From Rotaria macrura (lineage: Eukaryota; Rotifera; Eurotatoria; Philodinida; Philodinidae), in assembly GCA_900239685.1 (NCBI GenBank), contig OENT01000101.1, forward strand, positions 62,001-126,000: 64,000 nucleotides of DNA, written 5' to 3'. Under the pieces are notes generated by a model. The model had not been told where the DNA came from. It was given only the letters and a program-made list of their open reading frames with translations, and made no database searches. Shown piece after piece: positions 1-13,025 of the stretch (positions are counted from its first letter, which is position 1; each line of letters starts with the position of its first letter). Position numbers and translations under genes: made by a program.

Positions 1-370
1 CGTTATTTATCGTCGTTCGATTGATGAATGAGAAAAGAAAAGAGAAAAAGAAAGAAGAAAAAAAGCGCAGACTATTTTTTTTGCTTCCGTGACATTCCCA
101 AATCGGATTGCATGGTGAATATTTTGCATGATAGAATCTCTCTAAATTGGTTAATGTTTTATGACACTACCGGAACTGAATCTTGTCATGAAAAAACAAA
201 AAATGAAGAAAGTTTTATGTATAACCCATTGCTTTCTCAGTTTTTCTTTTACTTTTTCTATTTATACTTTTAATTAATTGCGTCAAATTGTCATACAAAA
301 TCAATGGCTTGTTTATTTCGAAAAAAAAACCCAAACAAAAACAAAAATCAGCAACAAAATTTATTGCTTT

Positions 371-857
371 TCACGCACAAGTATAAATTTCTTTTCCGAC
401 AGCTTTTCCACAACCGCCTGCATCATATTTATAAACTGTTTTCGAACCTCGAATCGTTCTCCCACAACCTATTTTAATAGAAAGAAAAGAAAAATTCCCA
501 TCCAAATGAAAACAATACCAAAGCAAAATGCTTATTGAACCTGTATTAGCATAATTGCGGACCATATCTTGACATGCTTGTTCACAATTAACCATAGCTG
601 GATTACTACATGTACAAAATGCGCAACTCGAAATTTTCCATTTATGAAATGGATAATGAACTGTATCCGAAACTGCTTTACATTCGCATCTATTGTTAAC
701 AAATTAGTGTATGTTGAAATTTAATTGCTCGAGAAAAAATAAATAAACATAAATCTTACGTGCGTCTTATTCCCCCTAAAAAACTTTCCCCTGGCAAAAA
801 CAAGCCAAGAAGAATAACACACAAGAATACGAAGTGCACTAAAATGTCTTGTTTCAT
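371..857 (-). CDS. Small secreted cysteine-rich protein (hypothetical, three exons)
   Basis: I read three exons, 857-760, 689-541 and 468-371, joined by GT-AG introns of 70 and 72 bases; together they encode 114 residues. The start at 857 is chosen because it opens directly into a signal peptide (MKQDILVHFVFLCVILLGLF). The rest is rich in cysteine, with about ten, in pairs such as CEC, CTC and GCG, as in a disulfide-stabilised extracellular protein. The 72-base second intron is a multiple of three and has no stop, so retaining it would insert 24 residues without breaking the frame. The gene runs divergently from the small secreted gene starting at 1019, only about 160 bases away. I do not recognise the family; secretion is inferred from the N-terminus. 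Confidence 0.6.
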
Positions 858-1018
858 TGTGAATGTCTCTCAAGAGAGATATAAAGATATATTTATACAT
901 ATACGAAGAAAGGAGAACGGCATATCTTATCTCTTAGTACGATTTTGACATGACAAGTGTATCGCCATAAGATAAAATATCTCTTTCTTTTTCAGCCTCT
1001 TCAACTCATTTGAGATTA

Positions 1019-1317
1019 ATGAATCAACGACTCGTATATATTTTATGTATTTTTATCATCGTTGAGCAAGTTATCAATGGTGATACAGGAGGTAATTCTT
1101 AACTAGTATTCTGATTGATATTAATATCTAAATTCAAGATCAACCATCATTAGTTCGATATCGTCGTGAAACAGCATGGAAAACGTCACAGGTTCTTAAT
1201 TGTATACGTCGTCTTCGATCAATTATCATTCGTCCTTCTAAACTGGATTTATCAACAGAAATGTTGAATTGTCTTCAGCAGACGAATGCAACGAAAGCTA
1301 ACAAGAAAAAAAATTAA
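1019..1317 (+). CDS. Small secreted peptide or peptide precursor (hypothetical, two exons)
   Basis: Exons 1019-1091 and 1139-1317, joined by a 47-base GT-AG intron in phase 1, encode 83 residues. The N-terminus MNQRLVYILCIFIIVEQVING looks like a signal peptide ending near the GD that follows. The mature part has basic clusters (RYRR, IRRLR), two cysteines and a lysine-rich tail, and could be a processed peptide, though no known peptide is recognised. A pyrimidine-rich stretch ending in cag lies at 985-994, 25 bases before the ATG; it could accept a spliced leader or close a 5' UTR intron. The start is shared head-to-head with the cysteine-rich gene ending at 857, so the two may share a promoter. 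Confidence 0.5.
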
Positions 1318-3690
1318 TAATAAAATGTTGCATTTCAATGAATCGGAAAAGAAATCGACTTTTGACAACAACTATAGTGTAGTATCGAGTGACATCTTCT
1401 TTGTTTCCTTGATTATTCTTCGTAGAATGCTAGTTTTTTGTTTATTTCTTCGGTTTTTTTTTTCATTTGTTTATTACGTTTTTTTTTACACCGATTATCA
1501 TTCTTAGTCATAGTTATTATGCTTGTTTAAATGTAACTAGTTTAAAAAATATATAGAACGAAACTCAAGTCTAGAAATTGTCGCATGTTCTAGTTAAAGC
1601 AAACAAGGGCAATACTAAACTATTTTTATCAGCAACTCTCAATGTTAAGTTCAATTCCTTTTTCAATTGCTTCATAGATTGGTTGTTATAGAAGCTCATG
1701 ATGAAAGTATTTGCATTTTCAAATATGAAGCGATCTCATTCGTATAAAACTATATTTGAATGTCTCTTATCTGTCAGATTATTGTTTTTGTGACGAATAA
1801 TCCTCACTCACTAACTGTTGTCCATCGTTTTCAATCGGCTTAATGGAAGTTTTAGAGCTAAACGAGCTGATGAAGAGGATGGAGTTGTTTTTTTCCTCGA
1901 CATATTTTTTCAATTCATTTAAATAGAATCGATATAAAAGATTAATTTAACTCTATTATTGCCATTGAAAATAAATCAAAATGAAAATATGAATTGATTT
2001 ATTTGAGACATCTGTTCCAAATCTATAATAATCATGTTTTCAATAAACTACGTTATTTATGGCTATTTTTCATAGAAAAATATGATAAGATAACTAAATC
2101 GCGTGTAGTCTATTGAAGCCGGAAAATTTGAGAAAGATCCCATAATTAGATCTTCGTTTGAAACCATTGTTTTCATTTCGTATATCGTTTCTATGAATCC
2201 TATTGAAATGCACCCTATATAGGCTAGTTATCAATTCTATTGATATTGATTGTAAAAATGTCTACAATCAGTCTACCAGGGGTTGCATTGTGATTTCAAT
2301 TTGGCCATTGGCAGGCGAACAAATAAAATAGAAAATGAAAGTTTCCGAAAAAAAAAGTTTCAACACATTTTTCTGAACGCCAAATCGACCTATAACAATC
2401 AAGTAAATCTATAGTAATCACCTCATCGATCATTCGATGGTTTCTTGAAGATGATTGAGAAAGAAGATTTGCACTTGTGAAAGCTTCTTCGTCAATTATA
2501 TCCATTCATATTTACTGAATATAATGTCTATTGAAAAAACAATTAAACTCAATCAACTTTTTCTATTTGCTTAATTCGTTCACACAAAAAGAACAATTTA
2601 TTTTCGAACAAATAAAAACGACTTATGAGTCTAGAAATGTGTCAATATTTTTTTTTTAAATGACTTTTCTACGCTAACTTCAAATGGTTAATGTGAACAC
2701 ACATTGAATTATTCAAGCGTGCTTTCCTTATTAGCTATTGAAATTTAATGATTTTTTTCCTAAGCATTTCCTCATAGCAATGAAAGCTAAAAATGTTTTA
2801 TTTTAAAGTAACAGATAGAAAAAATGTCGTGCTTTATGCTTAAACGATTCTTTACAAGATTCATGCCGTTATTACTTAGTGAACACATATTCATTGTCGA
2901 GGCTTTCATCAGTATCCATGAAATAAATCAGTTTCATTTAGCATTTATTAGTAGACTATTTAAACATTCAATATTGTTCAAAGATCAAACGAAAGAAAAT
3001 GAACTCAACTGTCAAATAGAGCATAAAAATTATCAATATAACTTCGAATAACAACATTAACAATACTACGTATCGATTAGAACGCAATTTATGCATTCTT
3101 TTCTTTCTTTAAAAATTTTTTTTCGTCTTTTTTTGTTCCAAAATATTTTTTTCCGCGGTTATCAGATTTTATTTACGGCATAGAGTATTTGATGAGAAAT
3201 TTTCTGACAAGTAAAACCAGTCCCTAATGGGTTGTTAGAACTTCCTCAACATTTATTCATTTCTCTTTGTCACGATTGACAAGACTAAGAACATGTTGAT
3301 TCTTTAGATTTGAGATTAGTGATAGAAAGAGTTTTGTTTTTCATGGAGAAAACAAACTAGCAAATGACCGAAAACATACGGCTTTGCTTTTATCTGTTCA
3401 GATACAAAACAAGTTTTTCAGACTAGACAGTTTATTTTCTTCATAAGCCGACAATAGATTTTACGATAGTAGACTCTCTAGTGTTACTTCCAGCCGACGT
3501 ATTTCTACAGAAAAAGCAAGTGCAAAATTTTTAAAAGAGCAACAACATTTCGTGCAACTCTCTATGAAACATCCGTTTTCCTTCATCAAACGACTTTAAT
3601 GTTCAATTATTTTCTTGAAACTAAATAGAATAATTATTTTGTATTAAAAATTATTGTAGGTTTACATATTTACATTTGCAGGAGGAAAGA

Positions 3691-3766
3691 AGCATGTCTA
3701 GATGTCTAAGATAGAAAGGATGGTTTAGAAAAAGACGACAATAATCTGACAATGGCATAAGTTGAT
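3691..3766 (+). repeat. Degenerate dispersed repeat, copy 1
   Basis: Shares the blocks tgtctagatgtc, aagata and agacgacaata.tctga, in the same order and orientation, with 10259-10330. It looks like an old copy of a dispersed element; the family is unknown. Confidence 0.4.
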
Positions 3767-6700
3767 AATCTTGAACTGTGAACACGATTCGAACAATTTT
3801 CAACATGATGACTAAATTGAATTATTGATTCAAATATTATCGTCATATTAACAATAATAAAAGAGAATTATGTTGTTTTCGTAAATTATTTTCAATGACA
3901 CTCTCATACTTATTATAGAAATAGTGAAGACATAAATCGCCTTTATCAAATCATTGATTTCATTTCATATAACTACTGTTTTCGATCTAAGATATCAATT
4001 TCAATGTCGACTGTTTGATAGATATAGGTAAAGTATAAATTGGATTGATGATGATTATTACAAATTTCAATTTTATCATATTCTATCCCGGCAAAAAAAT
4101 GAACTATCCGGTAGAACATTCTTTACTTCATTGGTAAACATCACCAGATTTCTATTCGTTCGTTATCAGCGAATGCTTCCTTTGGAAAAATGTCGTATTC
4201 CGAATTATTTTATTAACTATTATTGTTTATAATTACCTTATCGATACGTTCTATGATCCTTGCCAGTTGTATTCATTGAATAATTCATCAGATAAGATTT
4301 TAATTGTTATGGATACCAAAATATAACGTAAGTCTACATCTGTAACAGATCTATTTTCAATAGACAATGATAACATTTGGTCGGTGGTTGTAATACGTAC
4401 TAGTTTATTGATCTTACAAGTAATATGTCATGAGTACTAACTGAATTTCATCTCGACACGTTTACACATGGTTCACTACAGTGAATTATAGTAGCGCAGT
4501 CTTGGATTTCCGTTTGTAAAAATGATGAATCCGTATGTGTTTCTTTTGATTGGATGCTTCAAAGTGCGCTTCATCACTCGGAATCATATTGCTCCACTCT
4601 TTCAACTAATATTGGTACTCGAGAGTAAAATAGAGTGGTTTTTTTCCATTGGATTGGTTTGCTAAATAGTTTCCATTTTGCTTTATGACTTTTGTTGCTT
4701 AAATTGACAGAAATGATGAAGAATTGATCGATCACTTATATACTCACTCTTTAAACGAACGATTCGGTATAAAAACTTGTTCTTCGATCTTTCAAATCTG
4801 ATTATTAGTTGACAGTTTCTCTTGGTTTTGATTAGGTAAATTTGACAAAGATAATTTTTCTTACTATTTGTTCGAATCCTAAAGAACAGATTTCTTCAGA
4901 AATACCAATTGGTTGGTACAGGACGACATTCAGCTAATCCAATTTGGAGTCGTGGTTTAATTTCATTTTTTTTCGGAAATCACTTTAGTACAATGTATGC
5001 CGATTAACTTCAGAATGATTGATGTTCTACTGAATAATATATATGATAACTACCATCTTAAATAGTTAAAATATTTTCATAAGATTTCGAGATGAGCATA
5101 TGTTATATGTGATACAAAATAAAAAATTATGAACCCAACAAAAAGAATCGGAATATTTTAATCTAATCTACTGGTTTCACTCTTTGAAATCTTTTCATTT
5201 AGATTGTAACTAAACTTTTTCAATGTACATTATAATATGAAGTAGTGAAGGCATCTGAGCATATTCTGAAAAAAGTGCATTTTAATACAAACCGGAAATA
5301 CTATTTTTAAACGACGCATATAGAGAAGGGATCAAAAACATCTTACAAAAAAAGATAATGTTTAATTGATCCTATATGTTTCCTGTTAGTGTTATGACTA
5401 TCAATGAAAACGAAGACATTTCACACGATTATAAATAAATTATTTCTTTCGTCAATGTCCGAGTTATTGGCGAGAAGATTTTCCAAATATGAAGTAAACA
5501 CATACTTGAAATATACTGAGTGATGAAAAAAGATGTGTTGTTTTTTGTTTGAAATACGAATAAAATAGTTAAGTACTATTAACCGTTCTTAAGTACATAG
5601 TTAATAAATCTTCTTTCAATATTGAACTTAAATTTGACAAATCGTTGTATTCATAATCTTATTCGAAAAAAATTTGAAAAATTCTAAGAGAAATTCAGTC
5701 GTTCGTACCATTGATTGTTTATACTAAATTGATTTTTAATCTATAACACCGATTAATGGTTAGAAATCAACAAGTTAGAAACTTAATGTAAAGATCTTAT
5801 ATTTTCCACATCTGATCTCATGTAATATAATTCATAGGGTACAAAGTCGCCTTTGAATTAATATTTATCAACATTCTTCCAATTTTTTTTAATAAAATAC
5901 TTCTTGCTCGCATTTGAAGAAAGGGACAACATTACGCGTCATATATAGTGTAAATTTGGCATATAAACGCGTCACAAAACCTTACTAAAACATGGACTAT
6001 AGATGGAACCGGCACCAATCCAAACTTTAGACCAGCCAGTATACCGGTATTTACCGATATGCCAGATAGAAACTGGTATAAACTCTTTCCGAAATCGTTT
6101 CAAATGCTTGGTTTTCTAAATGCTATTTTTAATTAAAACTTGCAGAATGGATTAGAACCAAAAACGAAGGCTACGCGACGCGAACCAACATAATGCAATT
6201 TAATATAATAGAAGAGTCAGGATCCTCTACTGTAGGAACGGAAGGGGCTCTGAGAGAAAGAATATACATAATACTTAACAGGCTTCTCAGTAGGATTAAA
6301 AATGCACCGCGCCTTCTGGTACCATCGTTCAAATAAGTGAATCCAGTAAACACGTGGGAAATTTACTGTGATCATCGTTTTATTACATTGCTCAGCGCCT
6401 TTTCTACCAGCAGAAGTCGGCAGCATTGCTAATGTTAATCCATCGGTAACCAACAGAAGTTCTTCATAAGCTGACCGATTTCGACGTTAGTATAATGATT
6501 GTATTCCTAATTCTGCTATATGAAATAAGTTAGTAACTTGTGGGAATTCAATGGGGTGCATTATTTCATTTTTACAACTGATCCATTCCCAGCGCACTTG
6601 CTTTTGCCGGTAAACTGGCAGGTCCGGTCTAGTCTGACTTTTTCAAATTGGCGCTGGTAGTCAAAAAATGAGACGAGTTCCATCCATGATCTGGATAAGC

Positions 6701-9644
6701 TCTTCAGAAATAAGTTTAAATAAAAAATACAAGAAAAACCGCAAGTATTAGACAATATACGCGTAGACTACTATTTACGATCACATTGATACATAGATCA
6801 AAAACATCTCTCAAAAAAGTATTCGCATACCATGTACTCAATTAGGATGAACACTCCGCACACGTGAAAACTTAATCTTATAAAGTTAGATTTCTTTTGA
6901 AATGAAAATGAAAAAATGTTTTTGAACTCGGCATTATACGAGTCAACATTACCTAGTTTTCGAGTCACAGTCAATCAAAAAAACTGCAAGTCAAACTAGC
7001 GTCATGACTCAGAATCGTCCACTCCTAATAGAATCTAATTCAAAATGTTATGCAAAAATTTTGGAAAAAAATATCCTAACACCATATTTGTAAAAACAAA
7101 TTCTAAAGAGAACTATGTTGTTTTTTTGTCAATTTACTTCGAATGCTGTGATGCTTATGGGATATAACCAAATATTCAGCATGACAGAACAATTTGTTCA
7201 TAAATTGATGAGCATAAATAACAATAGTTGTTATAAATACCTTTTTTCTTTTGTCACCTCCTTATTATTCTGTATGTATACCTAGCACAAATAACGATGG
7301 ATTGGATGAGGTCGATACACCATTGAATATGTAATTTCATAGATCTATCTTTTATCTCATCAGATACGTTAAATTCAACAAATCATTGTATCGGAGTATG
7401 TGTGAAACAGACATACTGGCAGGGTACTACAAAATACTGAAAAAATGATGATATTCCTCGCACAACGACCTCTAAAGACCTCATATATGGCACATTAAAT
7501 TGGCTGCTTATTAATTTATTTTTAAACTTGTTGAATCAATTTAAAAGGACAAGAGAAAGAAAACAAAATAGGTTGGGTTTCTAAATCAACTAAATTCTCT
7601 AAATAAAATCATATGAGACTAACAATCATGTATGAGTTCAGCTTCTAGTGTTTCCTGTGAGTGTTTATTCAAATCGAAAGAAACAGTATTATAGAAGAGA
7701 AACCAAAAATATTTTGTGAGAACACATACAAGTTCAATAAGAAGTGTTAGAAGGACGAGCGAGTAAATCATTTGTGTCAATTATATATATTGTAATCACA
7801 AAGAAAACGTGAATGTTTTCTTTCATTGTAAGCCTCAATTCAACGCTTAAGTTTTATGAACTTAAAATCCCTTCGAATAATTTATGTGGATTGAAACAAA
7901 CCCTGAAACGTAGAGTACATATAAAATTGATTTGATCCTAGGAAGAAGGTTACAGACGTCAGTAAATTACTGAAACTTCACTGTAAACGGTCGCTTCTAT
8001 GCCTTCATTCACTGCAAACGACCATGTTAGTACAGTATTACATGGTATGAGTCGTTGATTAACGACCGTCTTCTAACCGTACTTTCCTCGTATTCGTATC
8101 GTATATCGACTGTATTTTAACAGAAATACGATCATAAATCATGGATCTGGTTTACTTGCCATATTCAACATTTTACTGCAGTATATGTAGTCTTTTTTCT
8201 TTTGAGATTGTCTTTTCTTTTCTTTTTTACTCAGTGTGTTGATTCAAGATACCCATTCGGTCGATTTTCAATTTTAGATGTCTATAATTACAGAGTGATT
8301 AAAATATAAAAAGCAATTCAATTCATTTTAAGTGTAATACTCTTTTATCTAAATGTTCACGAAATAAATATGGCCGCTACTTCACTCAAGATATTGATTG
8401 TCGAACATGTTGAGTATCATTGAAACAAAGAAGAATACTCGCACCTCCTTCAACATATAAGATGCTATCAGAAGATATTATCTAACAGCGGACATTTTGT
8501 TAAAACTTTTATTTGTTTCAACTCTGGAAAGAAGGCTGACCTGAGCAAGAGTTCTTCCATTCAATCTGTTGAGCCTACCATACACATTGACTATAGTAAA
8601 TACTAGCCAATAAAGTTGATTTAAGTCACCACGTAGTCAATATTCTATCCTATAGATGATCGGACACAAGCAGCTATTATTTACTTGTCCAAGATCATTC
8701 CTTACGTCTGATTGCTCCGATCTTTGAAAACAGTACTTTATAGTAGATTTATAGCAAACAACTTGACCAATCAGGTATAGCTGCTCAAAAAGTAATAATG
8801 CCGAATTATGATTAAGAATTTGCTATTTTCAGTTGTATCGTAGCAAAGCAGGAATGTTCAGTCACTCATGTTTTATCTCAATCATTATTGCTTTATTAAA
8901 CATTTGAATCGTAGAAGATTGAGAAACCAAACAGATTATTGCATTTATGATTTATCGACATGTTAACTTCAGTTGTGTTTATTTTCGCTTCTCTTTTTCA
9001 TATGTTTTATTGTTCCGAAAAATGCAAAGTAGCACATGATTTTTTTTCCACACAAATACTATTGAATATTTTCACCGCAAGACAATCAAACAAAGACATG
9101 TTATTTTTGTCACAGATAGAAGAATTGACTGATATCACAGCAGCAAGAAGTACATTTTCAGGTTACAATGAAGTTGAATATCATCAACAACAGCATGAAC
9201 GCAAAGTCTAGTCTACAACATAAAAGAAATTTCAGTACATATTTCTATATAATTCTAATCAACCTAACGAGATCATTTATATAGTAACTGCGTGATTGCT
9301 TTTTGAAATGCTATCTCTATTCTAAAAATTAGTAAAGTGCATTAAGATTTTTTTGAGTCATCCGAAGTTTTTTTGTTTAATCTGATTGGAATCAAGTTAG
9401 GAATGATTTCTAGAGATATTTCAATGGTCCATTGAACGACAGCTTTTAATCAAATTTCTGTAGACAGTTCATACACTCTCATCCGAAAAGGGAAAAACAA
9501 TTTTTGTTCATCTCCTTGGAGATTATGAGTATTGGTCCCAAATGACTTGATAGGTTTTTTTGAAGATTTTTAATAAAAATATCAACAATATACGAAGTAC
9601 AAGTTAAACATAATATCTTAAAGATATTCCATACATCGATGCAG

Positions 9645-9935
9645 TACCCAGGATGATGATCACGATCACCGTAACCGTCAAAAAACGATACAAATACTAT
9701 CGTTTCTTACAGTTTACGGTCGTAAATTCACCATTTCGTAGCAATCGTATTACACTCGTATTTTGTCGTATCGTATACAGTTAATAATTGTCGTAAACGA
9801 CCGGAAAATCGAGTATTCGATTGTTTACACTCATTTACTATACGATGAAATACGGCCGTCATACGGGCGCTACCAAACGGGTCAAATACAACGAAAAATA
9901 GTCGTTTACGACCGGACTCATTTAACCAGGGTAAT
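9645..9935. repeat. CG-containing palindromic segment, possible MITE
   Basis: A ~290-base island with many tcgtaaacga/tcgtttacga motifs in both orientations, standing out from the AT-rich surroundings. It is bounded by TACCCAGG on the left and CCAGGGTA on the right, which resemble short inverted ends next to a TA. Related motifs (gtaaacggtcg, gcaaacgacc, ttaacgaccg, cgtatcgtat) occur at about 7980-8115. Internal similarity is clear by eye; assignment to a transposon class is not. Confidence 0.35.
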
Positions 9936-10258
9936 GATACTCAAATAGTTAACCAACTGTAATACGTCATGATGATGTTTCACTAACTCATCATCAAATT
10001 TACAATCAATTTTCTTCAGCTACTTACTGTTCATGTTTATTGAGAATCATCCGAAATTTTACAAGCCCTGTTAGTATTCTATTTAAAATTTATCTATGTT
10101 CGTTTTCTTGCTAATAATTGTTACGCATTCTCTTTTTTTCTTGTTACATTATTCATATATGGAACCGTTATGTAATCATTTATGCAACGAACGAATCCGT
10201 TTTGTTTTAGTGATTGTCAAAGCGTGTGCATGCGTCTTCATTAAAGCAGAAGAAAAAC

Positions 10259-10330
10259 GTGTCTAGATGTCAAAGATAAGTAAGAGGTCTTAAAAGAAGA
10301 CGACAATACTCTGATATTGCAGAGTTGGAA
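10259..10330 (+). repeat. Degenerate dispersed repeat, copy 2
   Basis: Second copy of the segment at 3691-3766, roughly three quarters identical by eye over about 70 bases, in direct orientation. Confidence 0.4.
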
Positions 10331-11262
10331 CCGATAAGAAATTTTTAAACCGGTCCGATCCGCCCTGTTATAAATCGGTCTTTAAGTGGTGAAATTCTGG
10401 TATAGACTTGCGAAAAATGTCGAGTTTCTAGAGATAATGACTTTAAATATGAAATAGTTAAGGAGCCCATGAAAAAAAAACTCATGATAATGAATCTTTT
10501 TCAATAGAATCTTGTAAAAATGATTAATGTAACATGTTTTGAAGACTATTTGTTCGCATTCTAAAAGAGAAACATGTGACATCTTAGTTTTTATGACCAA
10601 AAATAAGATTTGTAAAGCAGATTTCTCAAAACATTCAACCCATTGGTTGAACTCTGATTTTTGCGCGCCCGTTTGATTATATTGAACACTCCGGTCCTGT
10701 GACATTGACATCAGTGGATAACTTTCGTTTGTCAACAAGAGTTGAACAGTTCCAGCATTATTACTCTGCTGAATAATTGATTGAAATATTATCTTCAAAC
10801 GAGCAACTGTCCAATTTTTTGTATGCCATACCTATTGCTCGTAGCTGAATAAAGCGATTTGATCGAATTCTTATAAAGATTAAGTTTGATGTTGTAGAAT
10901 TCGTTATGAATTAATCAATGTAAATGAACATTTTTAAAGGTGATAAGTTTATCATTTATAGTACTTTAGTATAAATTCAGAAAATAAGTTTTTGTATTTA
11001 ATAGATCAATGGAAATCCTTATGACAATTAAAAACTTCTTATCATAAAAAAATGTTGCTAGTAATAAAAAGAAACGGAATGAGTTAGTTAAAGTGAGTTT
11101 ATAATATCTTGTGCAAATCTTTGTCCAGCTTCAATAGCTCCTTCGATATAGCCAATCCATTCTAAAGCCATTTCAGAACTTGCCAACCAAATCCTCTCAT
11201 TAACTAATGGTTTTTTTGAGGATTAGACAAATATCTGATCGGTGACATAAATGCTCGTTTAC

Positions 11263-12387
11263 AGCGGAAAAATGACGTTCAGGTCAAAAATGAATGAAAA
11301 AATAAACGCATTTGAATAACAGACAAGAAATGAACCCGACCCACGAAACATCGTTCTTCCGAATATATACATATTCGTCAGCGGAAAAATGAAAACGCTG
11401 CGGAAAAGTCGAAATTTCTATTGGCAAAATGCGTTGGAAAAATGAAATATCATTTTTCCGCTAGAGGAAAAATGCTTTCATGTCGATTCCGACTTAAAGT
11501 TATATACATATTCGTCAGCCGAAAAATGAAAACGCTGCGGAAAAGTCGGAATTTCTATGGGAAAATTGCGTTGGAAAAATGAAATATCATTTTTCCTATA
11601 GAAGAAAAATTTATTCGAAAAGAATATTAACTTATCTGAATATCGAGGGAAGGGTTATTTATAATTGTGGTGCTGTTTGTGGTACGAAACACATCATGCG
11701 TAAGTTCTTAAATGAAGAAATCATCAAATTATGAGAAGGGGAATATTCTTACTTATATTAATGTAGTTTTCCTCGCGTGAATTTTGTTTTGTTTAATAGC
11801 ATGATAATTTTTGCTGAGTCTTGGTCATATTTTTGAAGAACTTGCATTGGTTTCGTTTTGATCTAAAATGCGTGAATGTTTCACGTATTACGTTTGTGTA
11901 GAAGACAATTGGTTTCACGGTCAATAATATCTTTTATTGACTTCAAAGAAAATAGAAACAACGAGGAAAAAAATGAAAAGAAACGAACGAGGCTTATAGT
12001 TGTAACTGACTTTTCAAAGAAAGATATATATATATATATACAAAGATAGATAGGATTGTATTACTATATATGAAGATGAGTCATGCAACGAAGTCCTAAC
12101 AGAAAGAAAACAGAAAGATGTATTACAATGGAAATGTGATCACTACATTAAAGAATGTGATTTATTTTATTTGATATTATGTTTTCTTTCTAGGAGCGAT
12201 GTTTCATGCCTCCAAGCTATTTTCTATTTATCTTGATCATTTCTTTAATTATTTTCATTTTATTCTATACAAGAAGTTGATTATACATGCGCGGTGCACA
12301 CGTGGACATATATTTAGATAGTTTATCGTCCTGTATAAACAGAAAGGAAAGAAAATTCATTTTTGACCTGAACGACATTTTTCCGCT
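11263..12387. mobile_element. TIR element inside an amine-oxidase intron
   Basis: About 1.1 kb bounded by inverted repeats of about 33 bases with one mismatch: AGCGGAAAAATG at 11263 onward, and its complement ending CATTTTTCCGCT at 12387. It lies wholly in the last intron of the amine-oxidase gene (11204-12408). Without it the intron would be 80 bases, matching the 82-base neighbour, so insertion into a normal short intron is the simplest reading. I see no transposase frame, so it is probably non-autonomous. No convincing target duplication is visible, which leaves the superfamily open. Confidence 0.65.
11367..11612 (+). repeat. Two direct copies of a ~110-base unit within the TIR element
   Basis: The block starting atatacatattcgtcag and running through the terminal motif GGAAAAATG, gctgcggaaaagtcg and gaaatatcatttttcc occurs twice, at about 11367-11474 and 11505-11612, with few differences. 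Each copy also contains internal versions of the element's terminal sequence. Confidence 0.6.
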
Positions 12388-13017
12388 AGAAATTATCATT
12401 TATCTCACCGATAGATTTTTTGTCTACTGCTGGTTTTTTTCGATCTATCCATGTTGAACATAAACTCGGAGGATAAACTGCAGCATAACAACCTTGACTG
12501 AAACATTCCTTGGGCCAATAATGTATAAATGTATGTATGGGTTTCTCATCTGTATTGTAAAGTAATGAATACTGTTCAATAACCGCTTCAATAAGTTGAT
12601 CTTCATGTTGACTGTTCCAATATGAAGCAGTTTGACCTAAAATTAAACCGATCAGAGCGATGGGATCAGTTGACTCAAATATGTTTGAACAGGGCCCGTG
12701 CTTTTCACATTGATTTATTTCATTCTTTCTCCAAAACGGCTTCGAATATATAAATATTGTTTTAATACATTGTCCCATTGTTATCGGACAGTAACAACAC
12801 GATGGTAAACTTGGAAAAAATTCAATGGTCGAAAGTAATGATGGAGAAAATGCCAATAGAAGACGACGACATTTTATTTTTTGATTGGAATTTAAAGTCA
12901 ACAATATTTGATCGTCGTTTTGATAATCAACTGATTTAAGTGGATCATTAAGACGAATATTTTCGTTGAGAGATAACTGAAGACAAATCTGTTGGCTACC
13001 ATAATGTATTTTATAGT

Positions 13018-13025
13018 GTTGAGCC
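13018..13025 (+). repeat. Left target-site duplication GTTGAGCC
   Basis: Eight bases immediately before the TAGAG end of the hAT-like insertion. They are repeated exactly at 14120-14127. Removing one copy with the element restores the amine-oxidase frame. Confidence 0.85.

Larger units (their letters stand above)
1318..11087. other. Gene-poor AT-rich intergenic region with decayed repeats
   Basis: Nearly 10 kb without a supportable gene. Open frames are short, AT-driven and lack splice or start context. Two pairs of related non-coding segments are listed separately (3691-3766 with 10259-10330; 7980-8115 with 9645-9935). Around 6010-6760 the composition is less AT-rich and two or three overlapping minus-strand frames suggest decayed coding sequence of unknown origin. 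A minus-strand 138-codon frame at 10382-10798 is not recognisable. Confidence 0.5.

Noticed and set aside
6171-6755. Overlapping minus-strand frames in less AT-rich DNA
   Set aside because: They may be decayed coding sequence, but I cannot match any family and the frames shift repeatedly.
8960-9211. 83-codon plus-strand frame with a hydrophobic N-terminus resembling a signal peptide
   Set aside because: Single exon in a repeat-rich, gene-poor stretch, with no recognisable motif and no acceptor near the ATG; a hydrophobic start is common by chance in AT-rich DNA.
10382-10798. 138-codon minus-strand frame with a faint retroelement gag-like segment (FNQWVECFEKSA)
   Set aside because: One short resemblance only; the remainder is AT-driven and no neighbouring retroelement parts are visible.
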